A DNA stretch of 64,000 nucleotides from Povalibacter uvarum (GTDB taxonomy: Bacteria; Pseudomonadota; Gammaproteobacteria; Steroidobacterales; Steroidobacteraceae). Positions 44,083 through 54,350 of the stretch are shown piece by piece (position 1 is the stretch's first letter; every line of letters begins with the position of its first letter). Below the pieces are notes generated by a model. That model had not been told where the DNA came from. It searched no databases and saw only the letters and a program-made list of their open reading frames with translations. A program made the translations under genes and the position numbers. Location of the stretch: the NCBI RefSeq assembly GCF_014202975.1, contig NZ_JACHHZ010000004.1:248001-312000 (forward strand). The letters run 5' to 3'.

Positions 44083-44541
44083 ATGATCGTCCGACCTGCA
44101 TTTGTTCATGACGTGCCGCAATTGCTGCGGCTCATGCATGGCCTCGCCGAGTTCGAAGGGTACCGGGATCGATTCGCAGTGACGGAAGCGGATCTCATCG
44201 AGCGTGGATTCAGTCGCGGTCGCACACCTGAGTTTCACGTATTCGTCGCCGCGGATGAGACGGAGGCGCTCGCCGGCTATGCGCTCACCTACCTGATCCC
44301 GTTCACGTTCGATCTGCGTCCGACACTCGTCCTCAAGGAGTTCTTCGTTGCCGACGCACACCGCAGCTCCGGCATCGGGCGCAAGCTTTACCAGGCTGTC
44401 ATCGACTACGGTCGCGAATCAGGCGTGCGCCTGCTGCGCTGGCAGGTGCTGCCGTCGAATGAAGGGGCGAGAAGGTTCTATCGGAGCTTTGGCGGCGACG
44501 TGGATGGGGACTGGGAGAACTGGGTTCTGGAGATCCGGTGA
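44083..44541 (+). CDS. GNAT family N-acetyltransferase
   Basis: This 152-residue GNAT opens MIVRPAFVHDVPQLLRLMHGLAEFEGY. The acetyl-CoA loop is around HRSSGIGRKLYQAVIDYGRE, and a beta strand reads LVLKEFFVADA. Late hydrophobic and aromatic residues (NEGARRFYRSFGGDVDGDWENW) are typical of the Ats/thialysine-like branch of GNATs acting on small amines. I chose ATG 44083 over GTG 44071, which sits directly after an AACGGG without proper spacing. Acceptor unknown. Confidence 0.83.
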   Translation: MIVRPAFVHDVPQLLRLMHGLAEFEGYRDRFAVTEADLIERGFSRGRTPEFHVFVAADETEALAGYALTYLIPFTFDLRPTLVLKEFFVADAHRSSGIGRKLYQAVIDYGRESGVRLLRWQVLPSNEGARRFYRSFGGDVDGDWENWVLEIR

Positions 44542-44567
44542 CGCGTGACGGAAGAGGTCTGCCTGAC

Positions 44568-45959
44568 TCAGCACTCGATCACATTCACCGCCAGTCCCCC
44601 GCGCGACGTCTCCTTGTACTTCGTCTTCATGTCCGCACCCGTCTCGCGCATGGTCTTGATGACTTTGTCGAGAGAGACGTAGTGAGTGCCGTCGCCACGC
44701 AAGGCCATGCGTGCGGCGTTGATCGCTTTCACTGAAGCGATCGCGTTGCGCTCGATGCAGGGGATCTGGACCAGGCCGCCAACGGGATCGCAGGTCAGGC
44801 CGAGGTGATGCTCCATGCCGATCTCGGCGGCGTTCTCGACCTGGCGCGGTGTACCGCCGAGCACGGCGCACAAGGCTGCAGCCGCCATCGAGCAGGCAAC
44901 ACCGACCTCCCCCTGGCAGCCGACTTCGGCGCCAGAGATCGACGCGTTCTCTTTGTAAAGAATGCCGATCGCCGCGGCTGTCAGCAGGAAATCGACGACG
45001 CCGTGATTGTTCGCGCCAGGGATGAAGCGCGAGTAGTAGTGCAGGACGGCGGGAATGATGCCGGCTGCTCCGTTGGTGGGAGCCGTTACGACGCGACCGC
45101 CGGCGGCGTTTTCTTCGTTCACTGCCAGTGCGTACAGATTCACCCAGTCGAGCACGATGAGCTGATCGCGCAGCGCGGCTTCGGGATTCGCGGTCAGCTG
45201 GCGATACAGTTCCGGTGCGCGACGTTTCACCTTGTAGCCGCCGGGCAATACGCCTTCGGTGCGGCAGCCGCGCTTTACACAGGCCTGCATCACTTCCCAG
45301 ATTCGCAGCAGTCCGGCATCGATCTGTTCGTCGGTGCGCCAATGATGCTCGTTGCGGCGCATGACCTGGGCGATCGAAAGGGTTTCGCGATCGCAGATCG
45401 CCAGCAGCTCATCGCCGGTGTGGAAGGGATAGGGCAGGATCGTCGTGTCGGGTGCGATGCGCTTCTGCAGCGCGCCGTCGGCCGCGACCTCTTCGCTGAC
45501 GACGAAACCGCCACCGACCGAATAGTAGATGCGGTTTGCAAGCTCGCTGCCGTCGGGTGCGAAGGCGATGAATCGCATGCCGTTCGCATGCAGCGGCAGC
45601 GTCTCGCGACGATTGAAGATCAGGTCGTTCTTTTCGTCGAAGGGGACCGCGTGCTTCCCGAGCAGCAGCAGTTCGCCGCCATCCCGGATGTGCTGGAGAT
45701 AGGCGGGCACCGCGTTGACGTCGACGGTATCCGGCTGATGCCCTGATAGTCCCAGCAGTACAGCCTTGTCGCTGCCGTGGCCCTTGCCGGTAGCGCCGAG
45801 CGAGCCGAACAGTTCGACCCGCAGACGCGCGACGCGATCGAGAGCGCCTTCGTGCGTCAGTCGATCCGCAAAGAGATGCGCGGCCCGCATCGGTCCCACG
45901 GTGTGAGAACTGGAGGGACCGATACCGATCTTGAACAGGTCGAAGGCGCTGACGGCCAT
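44568..45959 (-). CDS. sdaA: L-serine ammonia-lyase (single-chain, iron-sulfur type)
   Basis: This 463-residue SdaA-type serine dehydratase deaminates L-serine to pyruvate and ammonia with a 4Fe-4S cluster. The N-terminal beta domain has [22 protein letters not shown], a hallmark of the family. The C-terminal alpha domain has [26 protein letters not shown] and a cluster-ligand region including [25 protein letters not shown] with further cysteines in [22 protein letters not shown]. The length is that of the fused single-chain form. It is divergent from the luciferase-like monooxygenase gene with a 143-bp gap that should hold both promoters. Confidence 0.95.
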   Translation of the reverse strand: MAVSAFDLFKIGIGPSSSHTVGPMRAAHLFADRLTHEGALDRVARLRVELFGSLGATGKGHGSDKAVLLGLSGHQPDTVDVNAVPAYLQHIRDGGELLLLGKHAVPFDEKNDLIFNRRETLPLHANGMRFIAFAPDGSELANRIYYSVGGGFVVSEEVAADGALQKRIAPDTTILPYPFHTGDELLAICDRETLSIAQVMRRNEHHWRTDEQIDAGLLRIWEVMQACVKRGCRTEGVLPGGYKVKRRAPELYRQLTANPEAALRDQLIVLDWVNLYALAVNEENAAGGRVVTAPTNGAAGIIPAVLHYYSRFIPGANNHGVVDFLLTAAAIGILYKENASISGAEVGCQGEVGVACSMAAAALCAVLGGTPRQVENAAEIGMEHHLGLTCDPVGGLVQIPCIERNAIASVKAINAARMALRGDGTHYVSLDKVIKTMRETGADMKTKYKETSRGGLAVNVIEC

Positions 45960-46102
45960 GGATGAGGAACTCGCGCGGAAACGCTGCGAGCCAGTGTATT
46001 CCCTTGCGAGCTTGCTGGCCCATCAGCAGTTCTGAAGTGAAACAATGTACACAGTCACGGGCGTACAGTACGTTGCTCCAAGCGCCATCCAGAGCCCCCG
46101 AA

Positions 46103-47122
46103 ATGATTCCTTTCTCGGTCCTCGATCTTTCACCCGTGACCGCGGGTTCCACGCCGCGTCAATCGTTCGCGAATTCTCTGGATCTGGCGCAACACGCTGA
46201 GCGATGGGGTTATCGGCGCTACTGGCTGGCCGAGCATCACAGCATGCCGGGTATCGCGAGCGCGGCAACTTCCGTCGTGATCGGGCACATCGCAGGAGGA
46301 ACGTCGACGATTCGCGTCGGCGCGGGCGGCATCATGCTGCCGAACCATGCGCCTCTCGTCGTCGCGGAACAGTTCGGGACGCTCGAGTCGTTGTATCCCA
46401 ACCGGATCGATCTTGGCCTCGGTCGCGCACCGGGCTCCGATCACATGACCGCTCGCGCGCTGCGCCGCACTCTCGCATCGGATCCCGAAGAGTTTCCCCA
46501 GGATGTCGTCGAGCTCATGGGCTATTTCGACGAGCCGCAGCCGAATCAGGCAGTGCGGGCCGTTCCGGGGGCGGGTCTCAAAGTGCCGCTCTGGATCCTG
46601 GGGTCGAGCCTGTATGGGGCGCAGGTTGCGGCCGCGTTCGGGTTGCCGTTCTCGTTCGCCTCGCACTTCGCGCCCGCGCAGATGATGCAGGCGATCCAGA
46701 TCTATCGGGACGGCTTCCGCGCCTCGAAGCAGCTCGACCGACCTTACGTCATGCTCGGGTTCAACGTTTTCGCGGCGGACACGGATGAGGAGGCGCGACT
46801 CCTTGCCACGTCGGTTCAGCAAGCCTTCGTAGCTTTGCGTTCCGGGCGCCCGATTCAATTGCAACCGCCAGTGCCGGGCTATGCGGATCAGCTCGGACCT
46901 CATGAGCGGGCGATCCTCGCGGATGTCCTGGCCTGTTCCGCTATTGGATCGCCGGATACAGTGCGCGACGCCATTCGCGCCTTCGTTGCCAGGACGCAGG
47001 CGGATGAGCTGATCATTACCTGCAACATGTTTGATCATTCGGCGCGGCTGCACTCCTACGAAATTGCGGCACACGTGCGCGACTCGCTGGCCGGCGGAAC
47101 CAATGCAGGCGTACGCGCGTAG
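46103..47122 (+). CDS. LLM-class flavin-dependent oxidoreductase
   Basis: This 339-residue luciferase-like protein starts at ATG 46103, where the conserved sequence [17 protein letters not shown] begins. It shows the TIM-barrel features [43 protein letters not shown] and the [10 protein letters not shown] loop of single-component flavin enzymes related to the MsnO8 and YhbW group. These use FMN or F420, but the substrate cannot be inferred. No flavin reductase partner is adjacent. It is divergent from sdaA and precedes an unrelated methyltransferase. Confidence 0.88.
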   Translation: MIPFSVLDLSPVTAGSTPRQSFANSLDLAQHAERWGYRRYWLAEHHSMPGIASAATSVVIGHIAGGTSTIRVGAGGIMLPNHAPLVVAEQFGTLESLYPNRIDLGLGRAPGSDHMTARALRRTLASDPEEFPQDVVELMGYFDEPQPNQAVRAVPGAGLKVPLWILGSSLYGAQVAAAFGLPFSFASHFAPAQMMQAIQIYRDGFRASKQLDRPYVMLGFNVFAADTDEEARLLATSVQQAFVALRSGRPIQLQPPVPGYADQLGPHERAILADVLACSAIGSPDTVRDAIRAFVARTQADELIITCNMFDHSARLHSYEIAAHVRDSLAGGTNAGVRA

Positions 47123-47176
47123 TGAGATGCAGGACAAGAATCTGGTCGGCGGGCTCACACTGCACGAGGACGCACT

Positions 47177-47971
47177 GTGTTGAACAGGTTCTTTGCGGCC
47201 AATCGCCGCATCTCCCAGGCGATCACTCCACGCCACATCCATGAAGCCAACGTTTTCGGCGCGTACAGGAAAATCGCGGCACTGCTCTTGTCGAGACCGG
47301 ACGTCGTCAACGTCGTCGACGTCGGCGCGGGCAAGGGCTGGCACTTTCCGCTTCACTACAAGGAGTGGTATCGCATTCGCCTGATCGGGCTCGATATCGA
47401 CGCCCGGGAGATGGAGCCCAACCACGCCCTCGACGAGAAGGTGGAATGCGACGTTTCCGATCGCATTCCGCTGGCCGATGCATCGGCGGACCTGTTCATG
47501 GTGCATTCCGGCATCGAGCATTTCCCGGACAACGAGCGCTTCCTCGAGAACGCGCTGCGCGTGCTGCGTCCGGGAGGGTTCATCGTCGCGCAGTTTCCGA
47601 GTCGCTATGCGCCATTCGTACTGGCCAACCGGCTTCTGCCCGAGAGCGTCAGCCGTCGCGTTCTCGACAAGGCGATGGGAGAGCGCGCGAAGCTGCTGGG
47701 ATTCCGAGCGCACTACGATAGAACGGACTATGCGGCATTCCGCCGGATGTCGCGCAAAGTCGGCTTCGAAGAGGTCTATCACCTGCCGGGCTATTGCAGC
47801 AGTGCCTACTGCGAATTCTTCCTGCCGCTTTTTGCGCTCTCTTATATGTATGACGCGCTCACGTTCGCGCTCGGTATCCGCCAGCTCGCTTCGTACAACT
47901 TCTGGGTGCTGAGAAAGCCGAATCCCGGTGCTGCGGAAGAGCCGCTGCGCCTCTACGCCTGGGCGCGATAG
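47177..47971 (+). CDS. Class I SAM-dependent methyltransferase
   Basis: This 264-residue methyltransferase starts at GTG 47177, after GAGGA. The SAM-binding motif I is VVDVGAGKGWHFP, followed by LIGLDIDAREME, CDVSDRIPLADASADL and HSGIEHFPDNERFLENALRVLRPGG, which is the usual order for UbiE/Met_11-type enzymes. A C-terminal helical portion with HYDRTDYAAFRRMS is variable. It is probably a natural-product, sugar or lipid methyltransferase, but nothing fixes its acceptor. A separate promoter is likely for FadL, 209 bp on. Confidence 0.82.
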   Translation: MLNRFFAANRRISQAITPRHIHEANVFGAYRKIAALLLSRPDVVNVVDVGAGKGWHFPLHYKEWYRIRLIGLDIDAREMEPNHALDEKVECDVSDRIPLADASADLFMVHSGIEHFPDNERFLENALRVLRPGGFIVAQFPSRYAPFVLANRLLPESVSRRVLDKAMGERAKLLGFRAHYDRTDYAAFRRMSRKVGFEEVYHLPGYCSSAYCEFFLPLFALSYMYDALTFALGIRQLASYNFWVLRKPNPGAAEEPLRLYAWAR

Positions 47972-48180
47972 AAGAAGTCGCTCGTTTCGATCAAAGAGCG
48001 CATCGGCTGGCCTATCGGCGCAGCTTGTTACCGTTTTCTACTCCGACCTTCGCGTCGCACGGGATCGTTGCCCGCATCGTGCGAACTTTCGGTCTCATTC
48101 GGTCATTGCGAATGTCGCGACGCGGCAAGCTGTCGTAATCGTAATCGCTCGAAAGTCCACACGTTGTCGTCGAGGTCATC

Positions 48181-49542
48181 ATGCGCTTTTCCCAACACTC
48201 CCGTCATTTGTCGCTTCGCTTTGCTGTGGGGGCTGTGCTTCTGACCGCGGCTGCCGGTGTTCACGCTTCAGGATTTGCTCTGCTCGAGCAGAGTGCGAGC
48301 CGGCTCGGCACGGCGTTTTCCGGAACCGCCGCAGCGGCGGACGATGCCACAACGATCTTCTACAACCCGGCGGGCATGATGAATCTCGACGAGCTCGAGA
48401 TCAGTGCGGCAGCCAGCGGTGTCAACATCAGTTCGCAGTTCAGAAACGGCGCGTCGCAGCCCGCGTTGGGTCAGCCGCTCGGTGCCGAAGGTGGCGATGC
48501 TGGCGACTGGAATGCGATTGCCGCGGCGTACGTCGCTCTGCCCATCAACGAGAATCTGGCGGCCGGCTTCGCGTTCAACGTGCCTTTCGGGCTCAAGCTC
48601 GAGTACGACAACGACTGGATGGGCCGCTTCCAGGCGCTGACGTCGGAGATCCGCACGTTCAACTTCAATCCCGCGCTCGCGTTTCGGCTCAACGAGCACG
48701 TGTCGCTCGGCTTCGGCCTGAACTATCAGCGCATCCTTGCGGAACTCACGAACTCGGTGAACTACACGGCGGCGATAGCCGCGGTGTCGCCGGCGCTGGT
48801 GCCATTGAACACGGGTCTCGAAGGCAATCTCGTTGTTCGCGGCGACGATGCAGCGTGGGGTTTCAACGCGGGCGTGCTGTTCGAATTCACCCCTCGGACC
48901 CGCCTGGGCCTCTCTTACAGATCCTCGATCCAGTATGAAGTCGAGGGGACGGTGAACTTCACTGCGCCGACAGCAACGAATCCGACCGGTGCCGCAATCA
49001 TTGCTGCCGCTTCGGCACCGGGAGGTCCGCTCGCGGACAGCGGCGCGACTGTCGACATCGAGCTGCCCGACATCGCAACCGCCTCGCTGTACCAGGCGAT
49101 CGGAGACAACGTCGAGTTGCTGATCGATGTCGCATGGACAGGATGGAGCAGCGTTCAGTATCTGAACGTCGTGCGCGACAACGGTGTGTTGCTCTCGGGC
49201 ACGCCGGAACTGTGGGAAGACACGTGGCGCTACGCGATCGGTGCGACGTGGAAAGTGAATGACGCATGGAAGCTTCGCGGCGGTCTCGCGTTCGATGAAA
49301 CACCCGTGCCGGACGAGACACGGACAGCGCGACTGCCGGACACGGAACGAAAGTGGGTGGCCATCGGCGCGCGCTGGACGCCGACGACCGCGACGATCAT
49401 CGATTTCGGCTACGCCCATCTCTTCAGTGACGATGTGCCGGTGAATCAGAACGAAGGCAACACCCTGCGCTCCGGGTTACTGAACGGTCAGCAGGAATCC
49501 GCGGTCGACATCATCTCGCTGCAACTCGGCTATCGCTTCTGA
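48181..49542 (+). CDS. FadL/OmpP1-family outer-membrane protein
   Basis: This 453-residue outer-membrane protein has a signal peptide (LRFAVGAVLLTAAAGVHA) then the family start SGFALLEQSASRLGTAFSG. A hatch-like region and a 14-strand barrel with alternating polar/hydrophobic residues follow, ending LQLGYRF. FadL-type channels carry long-chain fatty acids or other hydrophobic compounds across the outer membrane. ATG 48181 is preceded by GAGG. It stands alone between two intergenic regions; the 642-bp leader of the exopolysaccharide genes follows. Confidence 0.92.
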   Translation: MRFSQHSRHLSLRFAVGAVLLTAAAGVHASGFALLEQSASRLGTAFSGTAAAADDATTIFYNPAGMMNLDELEISAAASGVNISSQFRNGASQPALGQPLGAEGGDAGDWNAIAAAYVALPINENLAAGFAFNVPFGLKLEYDNDWMGRFQALTSEIRTFNFNPALAFRLNEHVSLGFGLNYQRILAELTNSVNYTAAIAAVSPALVPLNTGLEGNLVVRGDDAAWGFNAGVLFEFTPRTRLGLSYRSSIQYEVEGTVNFTAPTATNPTGAAIIAAASAPGGPLADSGATVDIELPDIATASLYQAIGDNVELLIDVAWTGWSSVQYLNVVRDNGVLLSGTPELWEDTWRYAIGATWKVNDAWKLRGGLAFDETPVPDETRTARLPDTERKWVAIGARWTPTTATIIDFGYAHLFSDDVPVNQNEGNTLRSGLLNGQQESAVDIISLQLGYRF

Positions 49543-50184
49543 CGCTTGCTGTCACGCAGCGGTCACTGTCGCCAACCGCAGTCATTGTAGAAACGCTGAC
49601 TGCATCAGCGGAATCGACTCCTATAGTCGTGCGCGAATACTTCGCGACGTGATCGTCTGTCGATCTTCTTGACGATTTCAGCGGCTCAGCGAGCGCTTCG
49701 CCATCGACGCGCACGTGCAACAACACGCGCGCGAGGTGATTTTCTTTCATGCGGGAACAAACCTTCGACGCCGACGCTTTTGGTGCGCGACGCGAGCGTA
49801 TTGCGTTTTCCGTTATTGATGCAGATGCGCGCGAGTGTCCGCTTCGAGCGACGCTTGTTCCTCTGATAGTCGATTAGCGAAGCGCGACGCAGCGTGTCAC
49901 GGGTCGGGTTGGTGCAGAAGTGCAATGTCTCGTTCCGATTTGTTGCGCACGCATGAGCCGAAGGAGCGCGCGACGAAGCCAAAGCGAGTGAGTTTGTAAG
50001 TACAAGAACTACAAATTCGTATCGCAGCGGGCAAATCGTCGGGCGTCAGCGACAGAGGTCGCAACGGAACGGGACTTGCTAGAAGAACACCGGGCAGGTG
50101 ATCGATTCGCGGGACGGGGGCGTGCGCATGTGCAAGACATGGAAGTGTGTCGTGCATGTGTTGGATCTTTGACTCGGAGCCTAT
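49543..50184. other. 642-bp non-coding leader of the exopolysaccharide cluster
   Basis: No open frame here has coding character, ribosome site or family match, and base use is less GC-biased and less periodic than in neighbours. It must contain the promoter of the exopolysaccharide genes and perhaps a long 5' leader. Noted inside it are a palindrome TTGTAAGTACAA (49994-50005) and several short ACG/CGC-rich stretches. The region before ATG 50185 has a CGGAGCC-type purine-weak ribosome site. Confidence 0.6.
49994..50005. promoter_or_regulatory. Palindromic candidate operator upstream of the exopolysaccharide genes
   Basis: TTGTAAGTACAA consists of TTGTA and TACAA arms with a two-base spacer, and is followed by a further TACAA at 50010-50014. 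It is the clearest inverted repeat in the leader and sits about 180 bp before the first gene. The regulator is unknown. Confidence 0.4.
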
Positions 50185-50565
50185 ATGCGCGCCAGAAAGT
50201 TTGAACAAGGTTTCCTCGCTCTCATTGCCACGGCGGTAACCGCGCTGTCGATGAGTGCTCACGCGGCGACGGAAACGTCGACCGCCACGCCAGTACCTCT
50301 GCGCAGCGCGCAGTCCGATGGTCCTGCTCCGGTTCGTACGGCATTGCCGCAAGCGACGGCGCATGAACGGGCGGGAGAGATCCGGCTCGCAAGTCTTTCA
50401 CCTACACCGGCAGTACAGGCTGCGGTTGCAGTGCCGCAGGGAGATCCAGCTCCGCAACGATCCACCAAGGATCTGCTGCTGCTAACGCTGGTCGGCGGAA
50501 TGCTTGTGGCCTACCAGCTGCTGCGTAAGCACCGGCTGCTGCGCCAACAACCGTTCAGTCTTTAA
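50185..50565 (+). CDS. Small exported protein with PEP-CTERM-like membrane tail
   Basis: This 126-residue protein has a signal peptide (LIATAVTALSMSAHA), an Ala/Thr/Pro-rich central part, and a C-terminal single helix TKDLLLLTLVGGMLVAYQLL followed by a basic RKHRLLRQQ tail. A late hydrophobic helix plus basic end is what exosortase-processed PEP-CTERM proteins show, though the Pro-Glu-Pro triplet itself is not present. Such proteins often travel with EpsE/F/G-type exopolysaccharide clusters. No exosortase is in the window. It is the first gene of the cluster, 21 bp before the priming transferase. Confidence 0.6.
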   Translation: MRARKFEQGFLALIATAVTALSMSAHAATETSTATPVPLRSAQSDGPAPVRTALPQATAHERAGEIRLASLSPTPAVQAAVAVPQGDPAPQRSTKDLLLLTLVGGMLVAYQLLRKHRLLRQQPFSL

Positions 50566-50586
50566 CGGCGAGCGCAGGCGTGCTTC

Positions 50587-52050
50587 ATGAGTAGCACCGG
50601 CTATTCCACGCGTTCGTCGGTTCCCGCGATCGGTCAGCGCGCCTGGCGCGATCGTGCGGGCGATGTGAGTGCGAGCGAACCCTTCTCGATCTTCGCGCTG
50701 AAGTCGCTGCTGTATCCGATCATCCCGGTCATCACGCTGATGCTCTGCCTCGCGTTCTGGGGCAAGTCGCTCTACGGGCCGTACATCCTGGTTGCAGTGC
50801 TTTCGTTCCTGGGCGTCGCGGATCTGCTGGATGTGGTGCCGTTGCGCATCACTCCCGCCAGCGTCATGGCGCTGCGCTCGCTGCTCGACATCCTGCTGAG
50901 GTGGGGTGTGCTGATGGTCTTCCTGTGGCTGCTGCTCGGTCTGTCCTATCTCAGCCATCATTTCAGCAAGCCGGTCCTGATGACCTGGGCGATCAGCACG
51001 CCGTTCGCACTCTGGATCGGAGAGCTGGTGGCGCAGCAGATGTTGCTGCGCCGGAGCAAGAGCAAGGCGCGTCTTCGCAAAGCTGTGATCGTGGGTGCCA
51101 ACGACCTCGCCTTGCAGCTCGAGCAGAACATCGGCGGACGGCCGACGCTGCAGATCAGCGTGGGCGGCTATTTCGAGGATCGAGCGGTAGCGCGAGTGCC
51201 CGACGAGTGCGTGGGGCGCGTCCTCGGATCGCTTCATGAGGTGGCGGAATACGTCACGCAGCACAATGTGGACATCGTCTACATCACTCTGCCGATGGTG
51301 CCGCAGCCGCGAATCCTGGACCTGCTCAATTCGCTGCGCGACTCGACCGCCTCCATCTACTTCGTGCCGGATCTCAAGGTCTTCGACCTGGTGCAGCCGC
51401 GCTTCGATCTCGTCGACGGCATTCCCGTGATTGCTGTCTGCGAATCGCCGTACTACGGCGTCCGTGGCCTGCTGAAGCGCATGAGCGACGTTTTCATCTC
51501 TGGCACCGCGCTGCTGTTGCTTACGCCGGTACTGGTAGCAGTCGCCATCGGTGTGAAGGTGAGCTCGGCCGGTCCGGTCATCTATCGCCAGCGGCGCTAC
51601 GGCCTCGATGGCAAGGAAATCATCGTCTACAAGTTCCGCTCGCTCAGCGTCGTTGAAGACGGCGCGACGAGCTACACGCAAGTGGGTCGCAACGATCCGC
51701 GCGTGACGCCCTTCGGTGCATTCATCCGCAAGACTTCGCTCGACGAACTGCCGCAGCTCTTCAACGTCCTGCGCGGCGATATGAGCATCGTCGGCCCGCG
51801 GCCGCACGCCGTCGCGGTGAACGAGCAGTACCGTCGCCAGATCCCGGGCTACATGGTCCGGCACAAGGTCAAGCCCGGCATCACCGGCTGGGCCCAGGTC
51901 AATGGCTATCGCGGAGGAGACGATCTCGATTCGATGACCATGCGCATTCGCTACGACATCGAGTATCTGCGGCATTGGTCGCTCGGACTCGATCTCATCA
52001 TCATGTTGAAGACTGCGTCCATCATCTGGAATGACCGTCATGCGTACTGA
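50587..52050 (+). CDS. Undecaprenyl-phosphate sugar phosphotransferase (exopolysaccharide priming enzyme)
   Basis: This 487-residue polyprenyl-phosphate hexose-1-phosphate transferase has N-terminal membrane helices (about 45-160), a nucleotide-binding-like middle including [17 protein letters not shown], and the C-terminal bacterial sugar transferase domain. Signature pieces are [68 protein letters not shown] and [15 protein letters not shown]. The enzyme transfers a hexose phosphate to undecaprenyl phosphate in the inner membrane, the first step of the repeat unit. WcaJ-like glucose transfer is the usual activity. The 20-bp overlap with epsE suggests coupled translation. Confidence 0.93.
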   Translation: MSSTGYSTRSSVPAIGQRAWRDRAGDVSASEPFSIFALKSLLYPIIPVITLMLCLAFWGKSLYGPYILVAVLSFLGVADLLDVVPLRITPASVMALRSLLDILLRWGVLMVFLWLLLGLSYLSHHFSKPVLMTWAISTPFALWIGELVAQQMLLRRSKSKARLRKAVIVGANDLALQLEQNIGGRPTLQISVGGYFEDRAVARVPDECVGRVLGSLHEVAEYVTQHNVDIVYITLPMVPQPRILDLLNSLRDSTASIYFVPDLKVFDLVQPRFDLVDGIPVIAVCESPYYGVRGLLKRMSDVFISGTALLLLTPVLVAVAIGVKVSSAGPVIYRQRRYGLDGKEIIVYKFRSLSVVEDGATSYTQVGRNDPRVTPFGAFIRKTSLDELPQLFNVLRGDMSIVGPRPHAVAVNEQYRRQIPGYMVRHKVKPGITGWAQVNGYRGGDDLDSMTMRIRYDIEYLRHWSLGLDLIIMLKTASIIWNDRHAY

Positions 52051-52870
52051 CAACGTCGTTAGGACAGCATCGAGCAGATGGGTCCTGCATTCCCTGGTCG
52101 TCTGCGCAGGCTTCGCGCTTGCGCTGGCGAGTGCGGCTGTGCGGGCGAACGGCTCGGCGGACTACAAGCTCGGCGCCGGCGATCTCGTGAAGATGACCGT
52201 CTTCGGTTCTCCCGATCTCGAGACCGAAGCGCGCATCGCGGAGTCGGGCACGATCACATGTCCACTCATCGGCAGCGTGACGATCGCCGGCCTGTCGCCC
52301 AACGAAGCGGAGCAGCTTCTGGTGCGCAAGTACGTCGATGGCGGGTTCCTGCGGCAGCCGCAGATCAATCTGCTCGTGCTCGAGTATCTGAGCCAGAAGG
52401 TTTCGGTGCTCGGTCACGTCACGAAGCCGGGGCAGTACTCGCTGAGAGGCAGCGGGGCGGTGCTCGACGTGCTGGCGGAAGCTGGCGGTCTGCAGGCAGC
52501 GTCGGCTGGTACGGTCGCGACGCTGACCCGCACCGACGGCACGAAGGCGGAGATCGATCTCGACAAGCTGTTCGACGGTGATCCGTCGCAGAACGTCAAG
52601 GTCGGTGGCGGTGACCGGTTGTACATACCGCGCGCCCAGCAATTCTACGTCTACGGCCAGGTCCAGAAACCCGGCCAGTACAAGCTCGAACGCAACATGA
52701 CCGTTTCCCGCGCGATCTCCGCCAGCGGTGGCCTTACTTCGCGCGGCACCGAGCGGCGCGCGATCGTGAAGCGTAGGAACGGAGAGGGAGTGGAGAAGGA
52801 GTACTCCGTGAAGGGAACCGATCTGCTGCAGGCCGACGACATCCTGTTCATCAAGGAGAGCCTTTTCTGA
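52031..52870 (+). CDS. epsE: Polysaccharide export outer-membrane protein EpsE
   Basis: This 279-residue Wza-like exporter has a signal peptide (LVVCAGFALALASAAVRA), a Poly_export motif at YKLGAGDLVKMTVFGSPDL, and two SLBB-type repeats (VLGHVTKPGQYSL near 120 and VYGQVQKPGQYKL near 210). It forms the outer-membrane/periplasmic pore of the exopolysaccharide machine. From memory it agrees with the EpsE subfamily rather than Wza proper. The start is ATG 52031, or 52040 with three residues fewer, and it overlaps the priming transferase gene. epsF follows 23 bp downstream. Confidence 0.9.
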   Translation: MTVMRTDNVVRTASSRWVLHSLVVCAGFALALASAAVRANGSADYKLGAGDLVKMTVFGSPDLETEARIAESGTITCPLIGSVTIAGLSPNEAEQLLVRKYVDGGFLRQPQINLLVLEYLSQKVSVLGHVTKPGQYSLRGSGAVLDVLAEAGGLQAASAGTVATLTRTDGTKAEIDLDKLFDGDPSQNVKVGGGDRLYIPRAQQFYVYGQVQKPGQYKLERNMTVSRAISASGGLTSRGTERRAIVKRRNGEGVEKEYSVKGTDLLQADDILFIKESLF

Positions 52871-52893
52871 GGCGGCCTGGAGGAGAAAGACCC

Positions 52894-54312
52894 ATGAGCT
52901 TCACACAGCTGCTGAGAATTCTCTGGGCCCGCCGTCAATTGGTGATCATCACCACGGCGACCGTGGTGGGTCTCGCCATCATGGCGTTCATCGCGATGCC
53001 GAAGGGCTACGTCGGTACCACGTCGATGGTGATCGATGCGCGCGCAGCCGATCCGTTGACTGGCGCGTCGCCGAATCTGCCTTCGACAGCCGCGGTGATC
53101 GCGACGCAGATCGACGTGATTGCGAGCCGTGCGGTCGCGCTGAAAGTGACCGACATGCTGAAGCTGCCGACGGACGATGCGCGCGCCGAAGAGACCGGTC
53201 TCGAGAAGCGCACCCGCGAAGGCTGGGCAACCGAGTTGCTGAAGCGGCTGGTCGTGAAGCCAGTAGCGGACTCGAACGTCGTCCGTATCAAGTTCGAGGA
53301 TGAAGATCCGCAGCGCGCCGCGGATGTCGCAAACGCATTCGCCGAAGCCTATATGCAGGCGAGCCTTGATCTGCGCCTGGATCCTGCGAAACGCCAGAGC
53401 GTATGGTTCGAGGAGCAGCTGACCCGATTGCGCGGCGTCGTCGAGGATCGGCGCGAGAAGCTCTCGCAGTACCAGCGCAGCCACGGCATCGTCGCGACGA
53501 CCGATCGTCTCGACGTCGAGAATGCCCGGCTCGAGGAGATCTCGAAGCAGTTGCTGGAGGCACAGCGCAAGTCGCAGGAAGCGAACGCCCGAATGCGCCA
53601 ATCGCAGTATGCGACCGAAGGTGACCGGTTGCAGGAAGTGCCGGAGATCATGAGCAACGGCCTGCTGCAATCGCTGAAGGCGGACCTGGTCCGCGCCGAG
53701 AGCAAACTCGCCGAGCTGAGCGAACGCTACGGACGCAATCATCCGCAGTTCATCGCAGCGAACGCCGAAGTGCAGGAGTTACGCCAGAAGGTCAACGCCG
53801 AGGTCGGCAAGGCCAAAGGCTCGATCGAGCAGTCTTCGCAGATTGCGCAGCGCACGACAGCCGATCTGCAGCGCGCGTTCGATCAGCAGAAGCAGCACAT
53901 CCTCGAGCTCAATCGTCAGCGCGACGAGCTCTCTGTGCAGGACCGTGAAGTCCAGAACGCGCAGGCGGCTTATGACGCGGCTTTGCAGCGCGCGAGCCAG
54001 CTGCGGTTGGAGAGCCAGCTCACGCAAACGAGCGTTGCGGTTCTCGATTCCGCCATCGCTCCGAGCACGCCGGCCGGGCTGGGGCTGTTCCTGAGCGTCG
54101 CGCTCTCACTCGTGTTCGGCGGACTGCTTGGCGCCGCTCTCGCGCTCATGCTCGAGATGTTCGACCGCCGCATCCGCGACGGCGACGAGCTGGTCAGCGT
54201 GGCCGGCATCGAAGTTCTCGGCGAGGTGCCGCGCCTGCGCGCGAGCTTCAAGCCTCACAAGTTGCCGCTCGTGCGGGGCAGTCGTGCCCTGCTGGAAGGG
54301 GGATCGGCATGA
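52894..54312 (+). CDS. epsF: Exopolysaccharide chain-length determinant EpsF
   Basis: This 472-residue Wzz-family co-polymerase has an N-terminal membrane helix (LVIITTATVVGLAIMAFI), then a long coiled-coil region (about 170-370) rich in E, K, Q and R. A second membrane helix near 390-415 (LGLFLSVALSLVFGGLLGAAL) is followed by a short cytoplasmic tail. Motifs GYVGTTSMVIDARAADPL and NVVRIKFEDEDPQRAADVANAFAEAY match the EpsF group. It sits in the inner membrane, partners with EpsE and the polymerase, and controls chain length. No kinase domain is attached, so the adjacent EpsG-type protein would be its separate cytoplasmic partner. Confidence 0.93.
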   Translation: MSFTQLLRILWARRQLVIITTATVVGLAIMAFIAMPKGYVGTTSMVIDARAADPLTGASPNLPSTAAVIATQIDVIASRAVALKVTDMLKLPTDDARAEETGLEKRTREGWATELLKRLVVKPVADSNVVRIKFEDEDPQRAADVANAFAEAYMQASLDLRLDPAKRQSVWFEEQLTRLRGVVEDRREKLSQYQRSHGIVATTDRLDVENARLEEISKQLLEAQRKSQEANARMRQSQYATEGDRLQEVPEIMSNGLLQSLKADLVRAESKLAELSERYGRNHPQFIAANAEVQELRQKVNAEVGKAKGSIEQSSQIAQRTTADLQRAFDQQKQHILELNRQRDELSVQDREVQNAQAAYDAALQRASQLRLESQLTQTSVAVLDSAIAPSTPAGLGLFLSVALSLVFGGLLGAALALMLEMFDRRIRDGDELVSVAGIEVLGEVPRLRASFKPHKLPLVRGSRALLEGGSA

Positions 54313-54350
54313 CGGCGGCGAACCACTGAGTGCGGAAGAAAGGGTCCCCT

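Noticed and set aside
49511-49750. A 79-codon minus-strand frame overlapping the FadL end
   Set aside because: It starts without a ribosome site, runs over the FadL stop, and the composition is not coding-like.
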